Source of the DNA: SH-MAG3 sp036374995
GTDB lineage: Bacteria > Gemmatimonadota > Gemmatimonadetes > Longimicrobiales > RSA9
Assembly (NCBI GenBank): GCA_036374995.1
Contig: DASUSS010000002.1
Span: 1-64,000, forward strand
DNA length: 64,000 bases
Direction of reading: 5' to 3'
Part shown: one piece after another, positions 34,601 to 42,440 of the stretch
Position numbering within the stretch: the first letter of the stretch is position 1
Layout of the letters: every line of letters starts with the position of its first letter
Made by a program: the position numbers and the translations under genes
The notes under the pieces: model-generated
The model's input: only the letters and a program-made list of their open reading frames with translations
What the model was told of the DNA's origin: nothing
The model's database searches: none

Positions 34601-35929
34601 TCAACGGATCCGCACGGGTGGTCCATCCCTGCGCGGCGTGCGCACCGCGCGCGTCCGGGTCAGCTCCTGGACCGAGAGTCGTCCGGCGAGCGGCCGCACG
34701 ACCGCACGCACCGGCGGCTCCTCCAGCTCCGTGCTGCGTGCATGCCCCATCTCGATCGGCAGCGCGACGCGCACGAGCACGGTGAGTGCGAACAGGCCGA
34801 ACGCCCATATGCCGGCGGTGACCGCGATCTCGACCCACGTCGGCGAGTACTCGACGATCTCGCCGAGCGGCGAGGGGATGAAGCCGGGGATCACCAGGCC
34901 CAGCCCCTTCTCGACCCAGATGCTCACGAACAGGACCGCGCACGCGATCATCAGCCAGCGCGGGTTGCGGCGCAGCGGATGGATCGCGAGCACGGCCGTA
35001 GCCGCGACGTTCAGCAGTACGGCGGACCACACCCACGGCACGAGGCTGCGATGACCGTCGATGCCGAAGAAGAGATAGCGCGCATTGATCCCGTGGTGCG
35101 TCGGCCAGTAGAACTTGTAGAAGATCTCCGACACGAGCATCACGAGATTCACCTGCGCCGCGACGGTCGTGATCAGCGCGAGCTTCGCGAATACGGCATC
35201 CTCGATCGGGAACTCCGTCTCGCGGCGGATCAGCCACAGCATGAGGATCATGAACGCGGGTCCGGCGGTGAATGCGGACGCGAGGAAACGCGGTCCGAGC
35301 AGGGCGGTGTTCCAGTACGGCCGAGCGGGCAGGCCCGCGAGCAGGAACGCGGTCACCATGTGGATGCTGACCGCCCACATCACGGCGATGTACATCCAGG
35401 GCAGATACTTCTGCTTCGCCGGCGACCGGCCGGTGAAGCGGCTGTACAGGATGTAGAACGGGATCGCGAGATTGATCGCGAGGTAGCCGTTGAGCACGAT
35501 GACATCCCAGGCGAGCAGCGAGCTGGGGAAGTTGAGCGTGCCGATGATCGGCAGCAGGTGCCAGGTGCCGAGCGGATTGCCGACATCGACGATGACGAAC
35601 GACAGGCACATGAGCAGCGCGGCGACGGCGACGGCTTCCGCCAGGAGCACGGCGCGCCCGAAATCGACGTCGTGCAGGATGTAGGCGGGGAGAACGAGCA
35701 TCATCGCGGCGGCGGCGAGGCCGACGAGGAACGTGAAGTTGGAGATGTAGAGGCCCCAGCTGACGTGGTCGGTCATGCCGGTCACGCCGAGTCCCTCGCG
35801 CAGCTGGACGGACCAGGCGTACGCGCCGAACAGCATGACGAGCGTGAGGCCGCCCATCCACAGGTGGTAGCGGCGGCCGCCCGAGGTGGCGGAGTCCAGT
35901 GCGCTGCGCGCGAACGCGGTCAGATGCAT
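34601..35929 (-). CDS. NrfD/PsrC-type quinone-interacting membrane subunit
   Basis: Encodes 442 residues with about ten helices. Hallmarks include WGLYISNFTFLVGLAAAAMM, DVGNPLGTWHLLPIIGTLNFPSSLLAWD and FTGRSPAKQKYLPWMYIA. NrfD proteins bind (mena)quinol and pair with Fe-S proteins of the PsrB/NrfC type. The Fe-S gene ends 7 bp upstream, so the two form a membrane electron-transfer module. The start at 35929 is chosen because it follows the Fe-S stop; a much longer frame upstream overlaps that gene. In context it should exchange electrons between quinone and the NapA-like enzyme or the cytochromes. Confidence 0.93.
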   Translation of the reverse strand: MHLTAFARSALDSATSGGRRYHLWMGGLTLVMLFGAYAWSVQLREGLGVTGMTDHVSWGLYISNFTFLVGLAAAAMMLVLPAYILHDVDFGRAVLLAEAVAVAALLMCLSFVIVDVGNPLGTWHLLPIIGTLNFPSSLLAWDVIVLNGYLAINLAIPFYILYSRFTGRSPAKQKYLPWMYIAVMWAVSIHMVTAFLLAGLPARPYWNTALLGPRFLASAFTAGPAFMILMLWLIRRETEFPIEDAVFAKLALITTVAAQVNLVMLVSEIFYKFYWPTHHGINARYLFFGIDGHRSLVPWVWSAVLLNVAATAVLAIHPLRRNPRWLMIACAVLFVSIWVEKGLGLVIPGFIPSPLGEIVEYSPTWVEIAVTAGIWAFGLFALTVLVRVALPIEMGHARSTELEEPPVRAVVRPLAGRLSVQELTRTRAVRTPRRDGPPVRIR

Positions 35930-35936
35930 CGCCTGC

Positions 35937-36926
35937 TCAGTCGCTGAAGTACCAGAAGCGCGGCTCGGTCTGGAGGTCTTCCTTGAGCCGGAACACACGC
36001 TTGTTCGCCAGCACCCATCGGATCTCGGAATCCGGGTCCAGCAGGTTGCCGAATACGCGGGCGCCGGTCGGGCATGCTTCGGCACATGCCGGCAGACGGC
36101 CCTCGCGCGTGCGGTGCACGCAGAACGTGCACTTCTCGACCACGCCCTTCTTCCGCGCGCGATTGCCGAGATAGTGCTGGTTCGGGTTCACCTCTTCGGT
36201 CGGCACTTCCGGCGCGCGCCAGTTGAAGCGGCGGGCCCAGTACGGGCACGCGGCCATGCAGTAGCGGCAGCCGATGCACCAGTCGTAGTCGACGACCGTG
36301 ATGCCGTCCGGTTCCTGCCACGTCGCGCCGACCGGGCAGACCTTCACGCACGGCGGGTTCGCGCACTGGAAGCACTGCGTGCCGAGATAGAAGTGCCCCT
36401 CGGCGGGCACATCGTGCTGGAACGTCGCGTCGGCGTGATCGAGATCCATCACGCCGTCCTCCATCTCGAAGATGCGGATGTACTGCGTGTCACTCGCGCG
36501 ATCGAGGTTGTTCTCGTTGATGCACGCCTCGACGCAGCTGCGGAAGCCCTTGCACCGGGAGATGTTGAACGCGTAGCCGAACTGCACGCCCGGCTGCGCC
36601 GGCGTGGTCTGGATCGTGACATCGACGCCCGTGCGCAGCTTCGCGAGCCGCTCGAGCCGCTCGATCGTGTCCGCACGCTCCTCATCCGTCATGAGGCGGT
36701 AGTGGCGCTTGATGAGCTCGCGCCACTCGAGCTGCTTCCGTTCCCGCTCCTCCTCGGTCGCAGCGCTGAGCGGCGAGCAGGCGGCGGCCGCCTGTGTACC
36801 CGCAGCGAGTCCGCCGAACAGCACGCGCAGAGCAGTGCGGCGGTCCACGCGCCGGTCGGGAGGCATTTCCTGTGCGGCGACGTTGCGCAGCAGGTCCTCG
36901 AACTGGAGCTCGCGTTCGGTGCTCAT
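35937..36926 (-). CDS. PsrB/NrfC-type multi-cluster ferredoxin subunit
   Basis: Encodes 329 residues with a Tat-like N-terminus (DRRTALRVLFGG) and a Cys near 50 that could be lipidated. Four Cys clusters follow: CKGFRSCVEAC (125-135), CFQCANPPCVKVC, CIGCRYCMAAC and CTFCV...CAEAC. In the first, position 128 is Phe where the standard C-x2-C-x2-C-x3-C pattern has its second Cys, so a [3Fe-4S] or altered cluster is possible. I recall related proteins with Phe or Tyr there. Start and upstream stop overlap as ATGA. It should couple NrfD to the catalytic or cytochrome subunits. Confidence 0.92.
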   Translation of the reverse strand: MSTERELQFEDLLRNVAAQEMPPDRRVDRRTALRVLFGGLAAGTQAAAACSPLSAATEEERERKQLEWRELIKRHYRLMTDEERADTIERLERLAKLRTGVDVTIQTTPAQPGVQFGYAFNISRCKGFRSCVEACINENNLDRASDTQYIRIFEMEDGVMDLDHADATFQHDVPAEGHFYLGTQCFQCANPPCVKVCPVGATWQEPDGITVVDYDWCIGCRYCMAACPYWARRFNWRAPEVPTEEVNPNQHYLGNRARKKGVVEKCTFCVHRTREGRLPACAEACPTGARVFGNLLDPDSEIRWVLANKRVFRLKEDLQTEPRFWYFSD

Positions 36927-37681
36927 CGGTTTCTCCCGGCCGGCTCGAGGCTCGGCGCGCGGAACGGCACGCGCGGCTGGAGCGCGGGCGCGTGGGGATC
37001 GTGGCAGTCGGTGCAGCCCATGACGACGCGGCGACCCTGCCAGCCGTCGAGCCGCTTGCCGTGGCCGCCGGCCGCCCATTCGTCGACCTGGCGGAAGTGG
37101 CACTGCGCGCACAGGCGGTACGCGTGATCCATCGTCACACGGTCGCCATCCTGGAGTCCGAGCATGCCGACGTCCGCGCGGGCGTGACAGGTGCGGCAGC
37201 CGCCGCCGGCCGCCGACGGATGAACGGTCGGAATGTCCCGGTGTGCGTCGGCCGGCCGGTCCGCGTCACGGACGACTGCGGCGCGGTTGTGACACGCGGT
37301 GCACGGGTACTGCGTCAGGTCCGGGGCCCGCGTGCGCATGCCGATCGTGAGCGTGCGCGCGCCGAACTTCCGCGCGGGCGCGGCACCGGCATCGCGCGTG
37401 CGCTGTGCGACCTCGAACGGCAGGCCGTCCGGTCCGCGGCGACCGTGCACCGGGAGTGCGGCCACGGTCGGCAGCGTGCCCGGCTCGATCGATGAGCGGA
37501 CGTCCGACACGGTGACCTGCACGTCGGCGCTGGCCGCGTCGGGGCCGGCCGTGGGAACGGCCGCATCCGCGCCCACGTGCACGGCGGGCTCCTCATCTGC
37601 GAACGTGCAGCCTGTTGCGGCGAGCGCGAGCAGTGCGGGCAATACGCGGATCCACATGCGATGGGCGGCGTGCGCGGTCAT
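36923..37681 (-). CDS. Tetrahaem c-type cytochrome lipoprotein
   Basis: Encodes 252 residues. The lipobox LAATGC is near residue 22, after a short Met-rich start. Residues about 130-250 carry four haem sites (CTACH, CRTCH, CAQCH, CTDCH), with a conserved-looking stretch LCAQCHFRQVDEWAAGGHGKR between haems three and four. The N-terminal third is haem-free. It overlaps both neighbours by ATGA, so it is strictly co-translated with the NapB-like protein upstream and the Fe-S subunit downstream. It probably shuttles electrons between them in the periplasm. Confidence 0.9.
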   Translation of the reverse strand: MTAHAAHRMWIRVLPALLALAATGCTFADEEPAVHVGADAAVPTAGPDAASADVQVTVSDVRSSIEPGTLPTVAALPVHGRRGPDGLPFEVAQRTRDAGAAPARKFGARTLTIGMRTRAPDLTQYPCTACHNRAAVVRDADRPADAHRDIPTVHPSAAGGGCRTCHARADVGMLGLQDGDRVTMDHAYRLCAQCHFRQVDEWAAGGHGKRLDGWQGRRVVMGCTDCHDPHAPALQPRVPFRAPSLEPAGRNR

Positions 37682-38484
37682 CGTCCGCCTCCTCCCGTGA
37701 CCGCCGCGGCGGCGGGTCGCACGAACGGCTCCGAGACCGGTCCGGCGGACACGTGGCACTGGCGGCAGTCGGTGCGTTCGGGATGCGTCGTGCGGATTTC
37801 CTCGACCGCGCCCGGCCCCATGTGACACGCCAGGCAGTTGCCACGCAGGTCGAGGTCGTGCGGTATCGCCGGCGGCAGACCGTTGGCGGCAGCGGGCGCG
37901 GCCGGCCACCATGGGCGGTCCGCGGCAGCAGCGGCGGAGCGGGTGCCGCGGGCGGGATCGTGGCACTGGCGGCAGATGGCGTCGGGCGAGCCATCGGGCA
38001 GCGCCACACCGACGAGCGCGTCGTCGAGCGCGTGACATTGCAGGCAGGCCGTGAGCTCGGGGTGCGGCGTGAGCGGAGCATACGATGCGAAGCGCGGCAC
38101 ATAGCCGCCGCGCTCGTGACACGTGTTGCACCGGCTCGCCCGGATCTCCTCCGTGCTGAGGCCGTGCGGGACGCGCGGCGGCGCGCCGGGATACGGGCGC
38201 AGGGCACGGAACGTCGACAGCGTGCGCGGATGCGCGGTGGGCCGGCGGTCGGCATCGCCGGTGCTCGTGGCTTCGATGGTACGCGTGCGGAACACGCCGG
38301 CCTCGGCATCGATCGGTGCTGTGGCCGCGAGCGCGACGGCCGGCGCCGGACTCGCCGCGGCCAATCGCGCGCGTTCTGCCGTCCACGAGTCTGCGGCGAG
38401 GATGAGCGCGCTCATGGCGGCGACCGCGAGGCCGATGAACGCGAAGCGGCGCGGCAGGTCGGCGCGGTCGTCATCGCGCATCAT
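37678..38484 (-). CDS. Pentahaem protein with two NapB-like modules
   Basis: Encodes 268 residues with an N-terminal helix (FIGLAVAAMSALILAADS). Module one is YPGAPPRVPHGL...CNTCH...TPHPEL..CLQCH; module two is GLPPAIPHDLDLRGNCLACH...THPERTDCRQCH. Each has the NapB order (APP-x-x-PH, CxxCH, H, CxxCH), and a fifth haem (CRQCH) lies between them. NapB passes electrons to NapA, so this may be a fused double-NapB electron donor for the NapA-like enzyme. Two ATGs lie in tandem at 38484 and 38481; the first overlaps the NapA-like stop (ATGA). Confidence 0.85.
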   Translation of the reverse strand: MMRDDDRADLPRRFAFIGLAVAAMSALILAADSWTAERARLAAASPAPAVALAATAPIDAEAGVFRTRTIEATSTGDADRRPTAHPRTLSTFRALRPYPGAPPRVPHGLSTEEIRASRCNTCHERGGYVPRFASYAPLTPHPELTACLQCHALDDALVGVALPDGSPDAICRQCHDPARGTRSAAAAADRPWWPAAPAAANGLPPAIPHDLDLRGNCLACHMGPGAVEEIRTTHPERTDCRQCHVSAGPVSEPFVRPAAAAVTGGGGR

Positions 38485-40820
38485 GTCGCGCTCCGTGGTG
38501 CGACCCGCTCGACGCGGACGGCGCACGTGCCGTCGGGCTGGCCGGAGAGAGGGCAACTCGCATCGACCGTGAGCACGTTCACCGGGACGGTCTCATCGAA
38601 GTCGGGCACGAAGACGGTGCCGCGCGCCGGCTGCGACCGGTGATCGACGCGTGCCTGGAGCTCCAGCCTGCCGCGCCGGCTGCTGAGCCGGACGCGGTCG
38701 CCGTCACGGATGCCGAGCGCGGCGGCATCCTGCGCATTGAGCTCGACGAACGCGCCCGGCATCGCGCGGTGCAGTGTGTCGATGCGGCGCGTGAGCGTGC
38801 CGCTCACGCCGTGCTCGAGAACCCGTCCGATTGCGAGCCAGAACGGGTAGTCGCGGTCCGGAGTCTCCACGGCCGGCTCGTGCGGCCGCAGCCAGATCCA
38901 TGCGCGGTGGTCGTCGTGGCCGTAGAAATCGAACTCGCCGCGCTGCGGGTCGGCGTTCGGATCTGCACCCGCCGCATAACGCCGGTCCGCCTCGACGCCG
39001 CCGACGTACGGCCACCGTGCACCGGTGCCCGTGCGCAGCCGTGCGAGCGGCGGCAGGCGCCGGCTCGCGGCCGCGTGGAATCGTGTATATTCGGCCCAGC
39101 CCGCCTCGATGTGCGGTCCGCGCGGCCACGGGAAGTGCGCCGTGAGGCCGAGACGTCGTGCGACCTCGATCATCTGCCACGCCGCATCCATCGCCTCGCC
39201 CGGCGGATCGACCATCTGCTCGAAGTGCTGCATGCGGCGCTCGGCGTTGACGCACACACCCTCGCGCTCGACCCAGAGTGCGGCGGGCAGGACGACATCT
39301 GCGATGTCCGTCGTCGGCGTCGGGTACGCATCGCTCACCACGAGGAAGCGATCCGGCAGCGCGGCCGCGGCACGGTATCGTTCCAGATTCGGCAGACTCG
39401 TCAGCGGATCCGCTCCCTGGATCCAGAGGAAGCGGACATCGCCCGACTCGAGCGCGCGGAACATCGCCAGCGGTCCGGGCGCGGCTCGCGTGCTGATGGT
39501 GGCGGCGGGCATCCGCCAGAGAGCAGCCGCCATGTCCCGCTGTGCGGAGGTGATGGGTGCGGCGGCGGCCGGTGCGGTGGCGAGCGGGCCGCCGCACTCG
39601 ACGGCGGTGCAGGCGTCGGCGCCGGCCGAGGTACAGAGCGCGGCGTTGCCGGGAGCGGCGACCTTCCCGACGAGCAGGTGGATGTTGGAGATCGCGTTGT
39701 TGACCCAGGTGCCGCGCGCGTGCCGGCTCACATCCGCACCCCAGAGCGACATGACGCGGCGTGCGGGGTCACTGTAGAGGGAGGCGAGCCAGCGGATGTC
39801 GGCGGCAGCCATCCCGGCGATGCGTTCCACACGCTCCGCCGCATACGCCTCGAGGAAGCGCGCGTAGTCGTCGAAATCGACCGCTTCGGCAGTGTCGGCG
39901 ACCAGGCCGGCGTCGCCCGTGCCGAAGCCGATCTCCTCGCTACCCCTGCGGAACGAGACGTACCGCCGGAGAAATTCGCGGTTCACCCGGTCGTGGCTGA
40001 CGATCTCGCGGGCGATCGCGTTCGCGAGCGCGAGCTCCGTGCGCGGGATGTAGAGCAGGGCGCGGTCCGCGGCGTAGCTGGTGCGCGTGGTGCGCGTGCC
40101 GACATCCACGATGCGCACACCCGGGTTCCTCCGCCGGCGCTCCAGCATGCGCGAGAACAGGACCGGATCCGATTCCGCGATGTTGTGATTCCACAGCACG
40201 AAGACGTCGGCGTGCTCGATGTCGTCGTAGCAGCCGGCGGCGCCGTCCATGCCGAACGTGGCGAGGAGGCCGGCCGCGCCGCTCCCCGACTCCAGCCGCG
40301 TGTCACTCTCGATGTGGCCGGTGCCGAGCGCGCCGCGGAACAGCTTGCCGGCGATGTAGCGGTCCGCGACCGTCCACTGTGCCGAGCCGTACACTGCGAC
40401 GCTGTCGCGGCCGTACTGCTCGCGTATTTCGCGCAGCCGCCGCGCCACGAGGTCGAGCGCCTCACGCACGGGCGCATCCACGAGCCGGCCGTCGCGGCGG
40501 ATCCGCGCCCGCGTGATCCGGTCACGGCCGTAGAGCGCCTGCACGGAGTGGTAGCCCTTCACGCAGGCGAGGCCGCGGCTCACGGGCGATTCCGCATCGC
40601 CCTTCACGGCGATCGCGCGGCCGTCGCGGGTTCCGACGAGCAGGCCGCAGCCGACGCTGCACAGCGAGCACGGCGCCTTCCGCCACGTGACGGCCTGCGC
40701 TCGCGCCCGTGCGGCTGTGCCCGCCGCGGCGGCCTCCGGCACGAGCACGACGCCCGCAGCGGCGGCCGAGACTGCCGCCATGTCCTTCAGGAATGTCCTG
40801 CGATCCACTGTGCTCATCAT
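38481..40820 (-). CDS. NapA-family molybdopterin oxidoreductase lacking the Mo-ligating Cys
   Basis: Encodes 779 residues with a Tat signal (DRRTFLKDMAAVSAAAA). It follows periplasmic nitrate reductase NapA from end to end: [4Fe-4S] site C51, C54, C58, C86 with K88 (CVKGYHSVQALYGRDR), GMDGAAGCYDDIEHADVFVL near 190-210, and the C-terminal GRVLEHGVSGTLTRR region. At the Mo-ligand position, where E. coli NapA reads ARHCMASAV, this protein reads TRLESGSGA, giving Glu177 for Cys. WH in the C-terminal LEHWHTGSMTRR is GV here. Nitrate reduction is therefore doubtful; the substrate is unknown. Start choice: tandem ATGs at 40820 and 40817. Confidence 0.93.
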   Translation of the reverse strand: MMSTVDRRTFLKDMAAVSAAAAGVVLVPEAAAAGTAARARAQAVTWRKAPCSLCSVGCGLLVGTRDGRAIAVKGDAESPVSRGLACVKGYHSVQALYGRDRITRARIRRDGRLVDAPVREALDLVARRLREIREQYGRDSVAVYGSAQWTVADRYIAGKLFRGALGTGHIESDTRLESGSGAAGLLATFGMDGAAGCYDDIEHADVFVLWNHNIAESDPVLFSRMLERRRRNPGVRIVDVGTRTTRTSYAADRALLYIPRTELALANAIAREIVSHDRVNREFLRRYVSFRRGSEEIGFGTGDAGLVADTAEAVDFDDYARFLEAYAAERVERIAGMAAADIRWLASLYSDPARRVMSLWGADVSRHARGTWVNNAISNIHLLVGKVAAPGNAALCTSAGADACTAVECGGPLATAPAAAAPITSAQRDMAAALWRMPAATISTRAAPGPLAMFRALESGDVRFLWIQGADPLTSLPNLERYRAAAALPDRFLVVSDAYPTPTTDIADVVLPAALWVEREGVCVNAERRMQHFEQMVDPPGEAMDAAWQMIEVARRLGLTAHFPWPRGPHIEAGWAEYTRFHAAASRRLPPLARLRTGTGARWPYVGGVEADRRYAAGADPNADPQRGEFDFYGHDDHRAWIWLRPHEPAVETPDRDYPFWLAIGRVLEHGVSGTLTRRIDTLHRAMPGAFVELNAQDAAALGIRDGDRVRLSSRRGRLELQARVDHRSQPARGTVFVPDFDETVPVNVLTVDASCPLSGQPDGTCAVRVERVAPRSAT

Positions 40821-40908
40821 CGCCCTGCCGATCGGGTTTCGCCTTCCTGCATCAGTCCGCTCCGCCATGTTCGTCCACGTGACACGCGCTGCACACAGGC
40901 CAACGCGC

Positions 40909-41694
40909 TCATGCTGGTGGGCGCCCCGGAGACGCACCGCCGCGCCTCAGTTGCGGCAGGTGCGGGATGTGACAGCCCGCGCACTCGCGCGCCGGCATGT
41001 GTGCGCGACTGGATTCGTGGCACGCGAGACAGAGATTGCGCGAGAGTACCGGCGACGGTGCGGCCTGCGCGCTGTGGCAGCCGACGCCGGCACAGGAAAG
41101 GTGCGCCGCGGCCGGGTGCACGCCGGATTCCGGCGTCTCATGACACGAGCGGCAGTCGGCCGTGGGCGAGTGATGCTCCTCGTGACACGATGCGCAGGAT
41201 CTTTCCATGGCCAGCGAGCCGGGCCGCGCGTGACAGGTGCGGCACTCGACGCGGGCGTGCAGCTCGTGACCGAACCGCAGCTCACGCGTGCGCGCACTGT
41301 CCCAGACGCTCAGCGTGAGGTCGACGCGCAGCGTTGCAGGCTCGGGGAGCGAGCCCCGATCGTGGCAGGCGGCGCACGCGTCGACGCGCTCTGGAGCGTG
41401 ATGACAGGCGAGACAATCCTGGGCGGTACGCACCAGCAGCATCCGGTGGCGTGCACCCGTGCCGTGGCACCTCGAGCAGCCGATGCTCTCGTGACGGGAG
41501 TGATCGAAGAGGGAGGGTACAGTCGCGGCGTCCGGTACGGATCGGGCCGTCGTGCGCTGGGCGACGGCAGTGTCGGCGAGCAGCACGAGAGCGCCGATTC
41601 CGAGCGCGGCCGACGCGAGAGTCCGGACGAGGGGTCCGGCACGCAGGGCGCCCCGGACGACGCGGCCAACCCGGGATGCGCGCCGGCCGATCAT
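40909..41694 (-). CDS. Nine-haem c-type cytochrome
   Basis: Encodes 261 residues with an N-terminal signal or anchor helix (LASAALGIGALVLLADTAVAQ). Eight CxxCH sites are present (CSRCH, CLACH, CAACH, CRTCH, CASCH, CRSCH, CLACH, CAGCH). A ninth site has four residues between the cysteines (CAGVGCH, residues 201-207), a CX4CH type known in some tetrahaem cytochromes. The many extra His residues (HEEHHSPTAD) can be distal ligands. It overlaps the pseudo-receiver gene by ATGA and lies 88 bp before the NapA-like gene. It should transfer electrons in the periplasm, with an unknown partner. Confidence 0.9.
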   Translation of the reverse strand: MIGRRASRVGRVVRGALRAGPLVRTLASAALGIGALVLLADTAVAQRTTARSVPDAATVPSLFDHSRHESIGCSRCHGTGARHRMLLVRTAQDCLACHHAPERVDACAACHDRGSLPEPATLRVDLTLSVWDSARTRELRFGHELHARVECRTCHARPGSLAMERSCASCHEEHHSPTADCRSCHETPESGVHPAAAHLSCAGVGCHSAQAAPSPVLSRNLCLACHESSRAHMPARECAGCHIPHLPQLRRGGASPGRPPA

Positions 41695-42116
41695 GGTGTC
41701 CTCCGCCGGCCCCGGAACGTCACGCCCTGCGGTTCGGCGTCGGGCCGCCGACCGCGCTCCGCGGCCGCGGCCTCGACGACACGCAGCAGCTCCTCACGCG
41801 AGCAGTTCGCCAGGTAGCAGAAGATTCCCTGCTCGATGACACCGCCATCCGCTTCCGACGACGCGCCGCTCAGGGCGACGATGCGCACGCCCGGATTGCT
41901 GTCCTTGAGCAGCGCAACGGCCAGCCGTGCACTCTGCGGCTGCGTGTCGATGCCATCGATGATGGCGACGTCCGGATGACCCTGGCGCACGGCTTCCACC
42001 AGCGCCGGGCCCGGCTCGACCGCGTGTACCCGGTAGTGCGTGTGATCGAGCCGGCCGGCGAGCCATGCGCTCACTGCGGGCACCGAGCTGACAATGAGGA
42101 CATGCGTGCGACCCAT
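41691..42116 (-). CDS. Stand-alone pseudo-receiver protein
   Basis: Encodes 141 residues with a CheY-like alternation of strands and helices. The acidic pair that normally reads DD reads SS (VLIVSSVP, 10-11); the phosphorylation Asp is kept (AIIDGID, Asp54); the switch Thr/Ser region reads ALSGASS; the conserved Lys is missing (GIFCYLANCS). Mg-dependent phosphorylation is unlikely. It is the first gene after the sigma-54 promoter, so it may modulate the adjacent activator or kinase. The start at 42116 follows GAGAGGACGCG. Confidence 0.8.
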   Translation of the reverse strand: MGRTHVLIVSSVPAVSAWLAGRLDHTHYRVHAVEPGPALVEAVRQGHPDVAIIDGIDTQPQSARLAVALLKDSNPGVRIVALSGASSEADGGVIEQGIFCYLANCSREELLRVVEAAAAERGRRPDAEPQGVTFRGRRRTP

Positions 42117-42165
42117 CGCGTCCTCTCGTTCCTGTGGTGAGACCGGTGCTGCCCGCTTCCGTAAA

Positions 42166-42180
42166 GGCAACGCCGGTGCC
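42166..42180 (-). promoter_or_regulatory. Sigma-54 (-24/-12) promoter
   Basis: On the minus strand the sequence reads GGCACCGGCGTTGCC: GG and GC elements are exactly 10 nt apart, with GGCAC and TTGC as in the consensus TGGCAC-N5-TTGC. Transcription would start near 42155, giving a leader of about 40 nt before the gene at 42116. A sigma-54 activator gene lies just upstream, which supports the call. Confidence 0.8.
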
Positions 42181-42287
42181 GCGCGGAGCGACAGCGGCCA
42201 TGCGCGCAGTCGATCCCGCAACCCGGTGGCGGGACCGACGTTACGGTATCGGATCCGGACGTGCTTTTCGGCGTCGGATCATGCGCA

Positions 42288-42305
42288 TGTCACGCGGACG
42301 TGACA
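42288..42305. promoter_or_regulatory. Candidate enhancer site for the sigma-54 activator
   Basis: TGTCACG CGGA CGTGACA is a perfect 7-4-7 palindrome about 110-125 bp upstream of the -24 element, the usual distance for NtrC-type activator binding. A related half site, CGTGACA, recurs at 42392-42398. Confidence 0.65.
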
Positions 42306-42379
42306 GTGCGGGCCGGAACGGGATGTGGAGTCGCGCTTCAGGGTGTGAGAAACCGGTGGGGCACATGATCGGAGGGCGA

Positions 42380-42430
42380 GTGTTCCATCTGCGTGACACG
42401 CCTCCCGTCACATTCACACCGATGGAACAC
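42380..42430. promoter_or_regulatory. Long-looped 10-bp inverted repeat
   Basis: GTGTTCCATC (42380-42389) and GATGGAACAC (42421-42430) are perfect reverse complements around 31 nt that contain CGTGACA and CGTCACA half sites. It lies 10 bp past the stop of the activator gene at 42441, so it may be its terminator, a second enhancer region, or both. Confidence 0.55.
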
Positions 42431-42440
42431 CCGGCAACGG

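Larger units (their letters stand above)
42117..42440. other. Non-coding control region of the respiratory operon
   Basis: 324 bp between the sigma-54 activator gene and the operon it probably controls. It holds a near-consensus -24/-12 promoter (42166-42180), an 18-bp palindrome (42288-42305) and a 10-bp inverted repeat (42380-42430). No coding frame or RNA gene is apparent here. Confidence 0.8.

Noticed and set aside
36938..38386. Long minus-strand frame ending in the tetrahaem protein.
   Set aside because: Its first part is the NapB-like gene read in a wrong frame; the true start at 37681 has a lipobox and the ATGA overlap.
38481..40820. Straight call of periplasmic nitrate reductase NapA.
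   Set aside because: Overall similarity is strong, but the Mo-ligating Cys is Glu and other active-site residues differ, so I do not assign the gene symbol or the nitrate reaction.
38640..41318. 892-codon plus-strand frame opposite the NapA-like and nine-haem genes.
   Set aside because: The minus strand has conserved molybdoenzyme and haem motifs; the plus-strand product has none.
42288..42398. GTGACA words as enhancer sites throughout the cytochrome genes.
   Set aside because: Inside the cytochrome genes GTGACA is the complement of TGTCAC, the Cys-His codons of haem motifs. Only the copies in the non-coding gap are treated as candidate sites.
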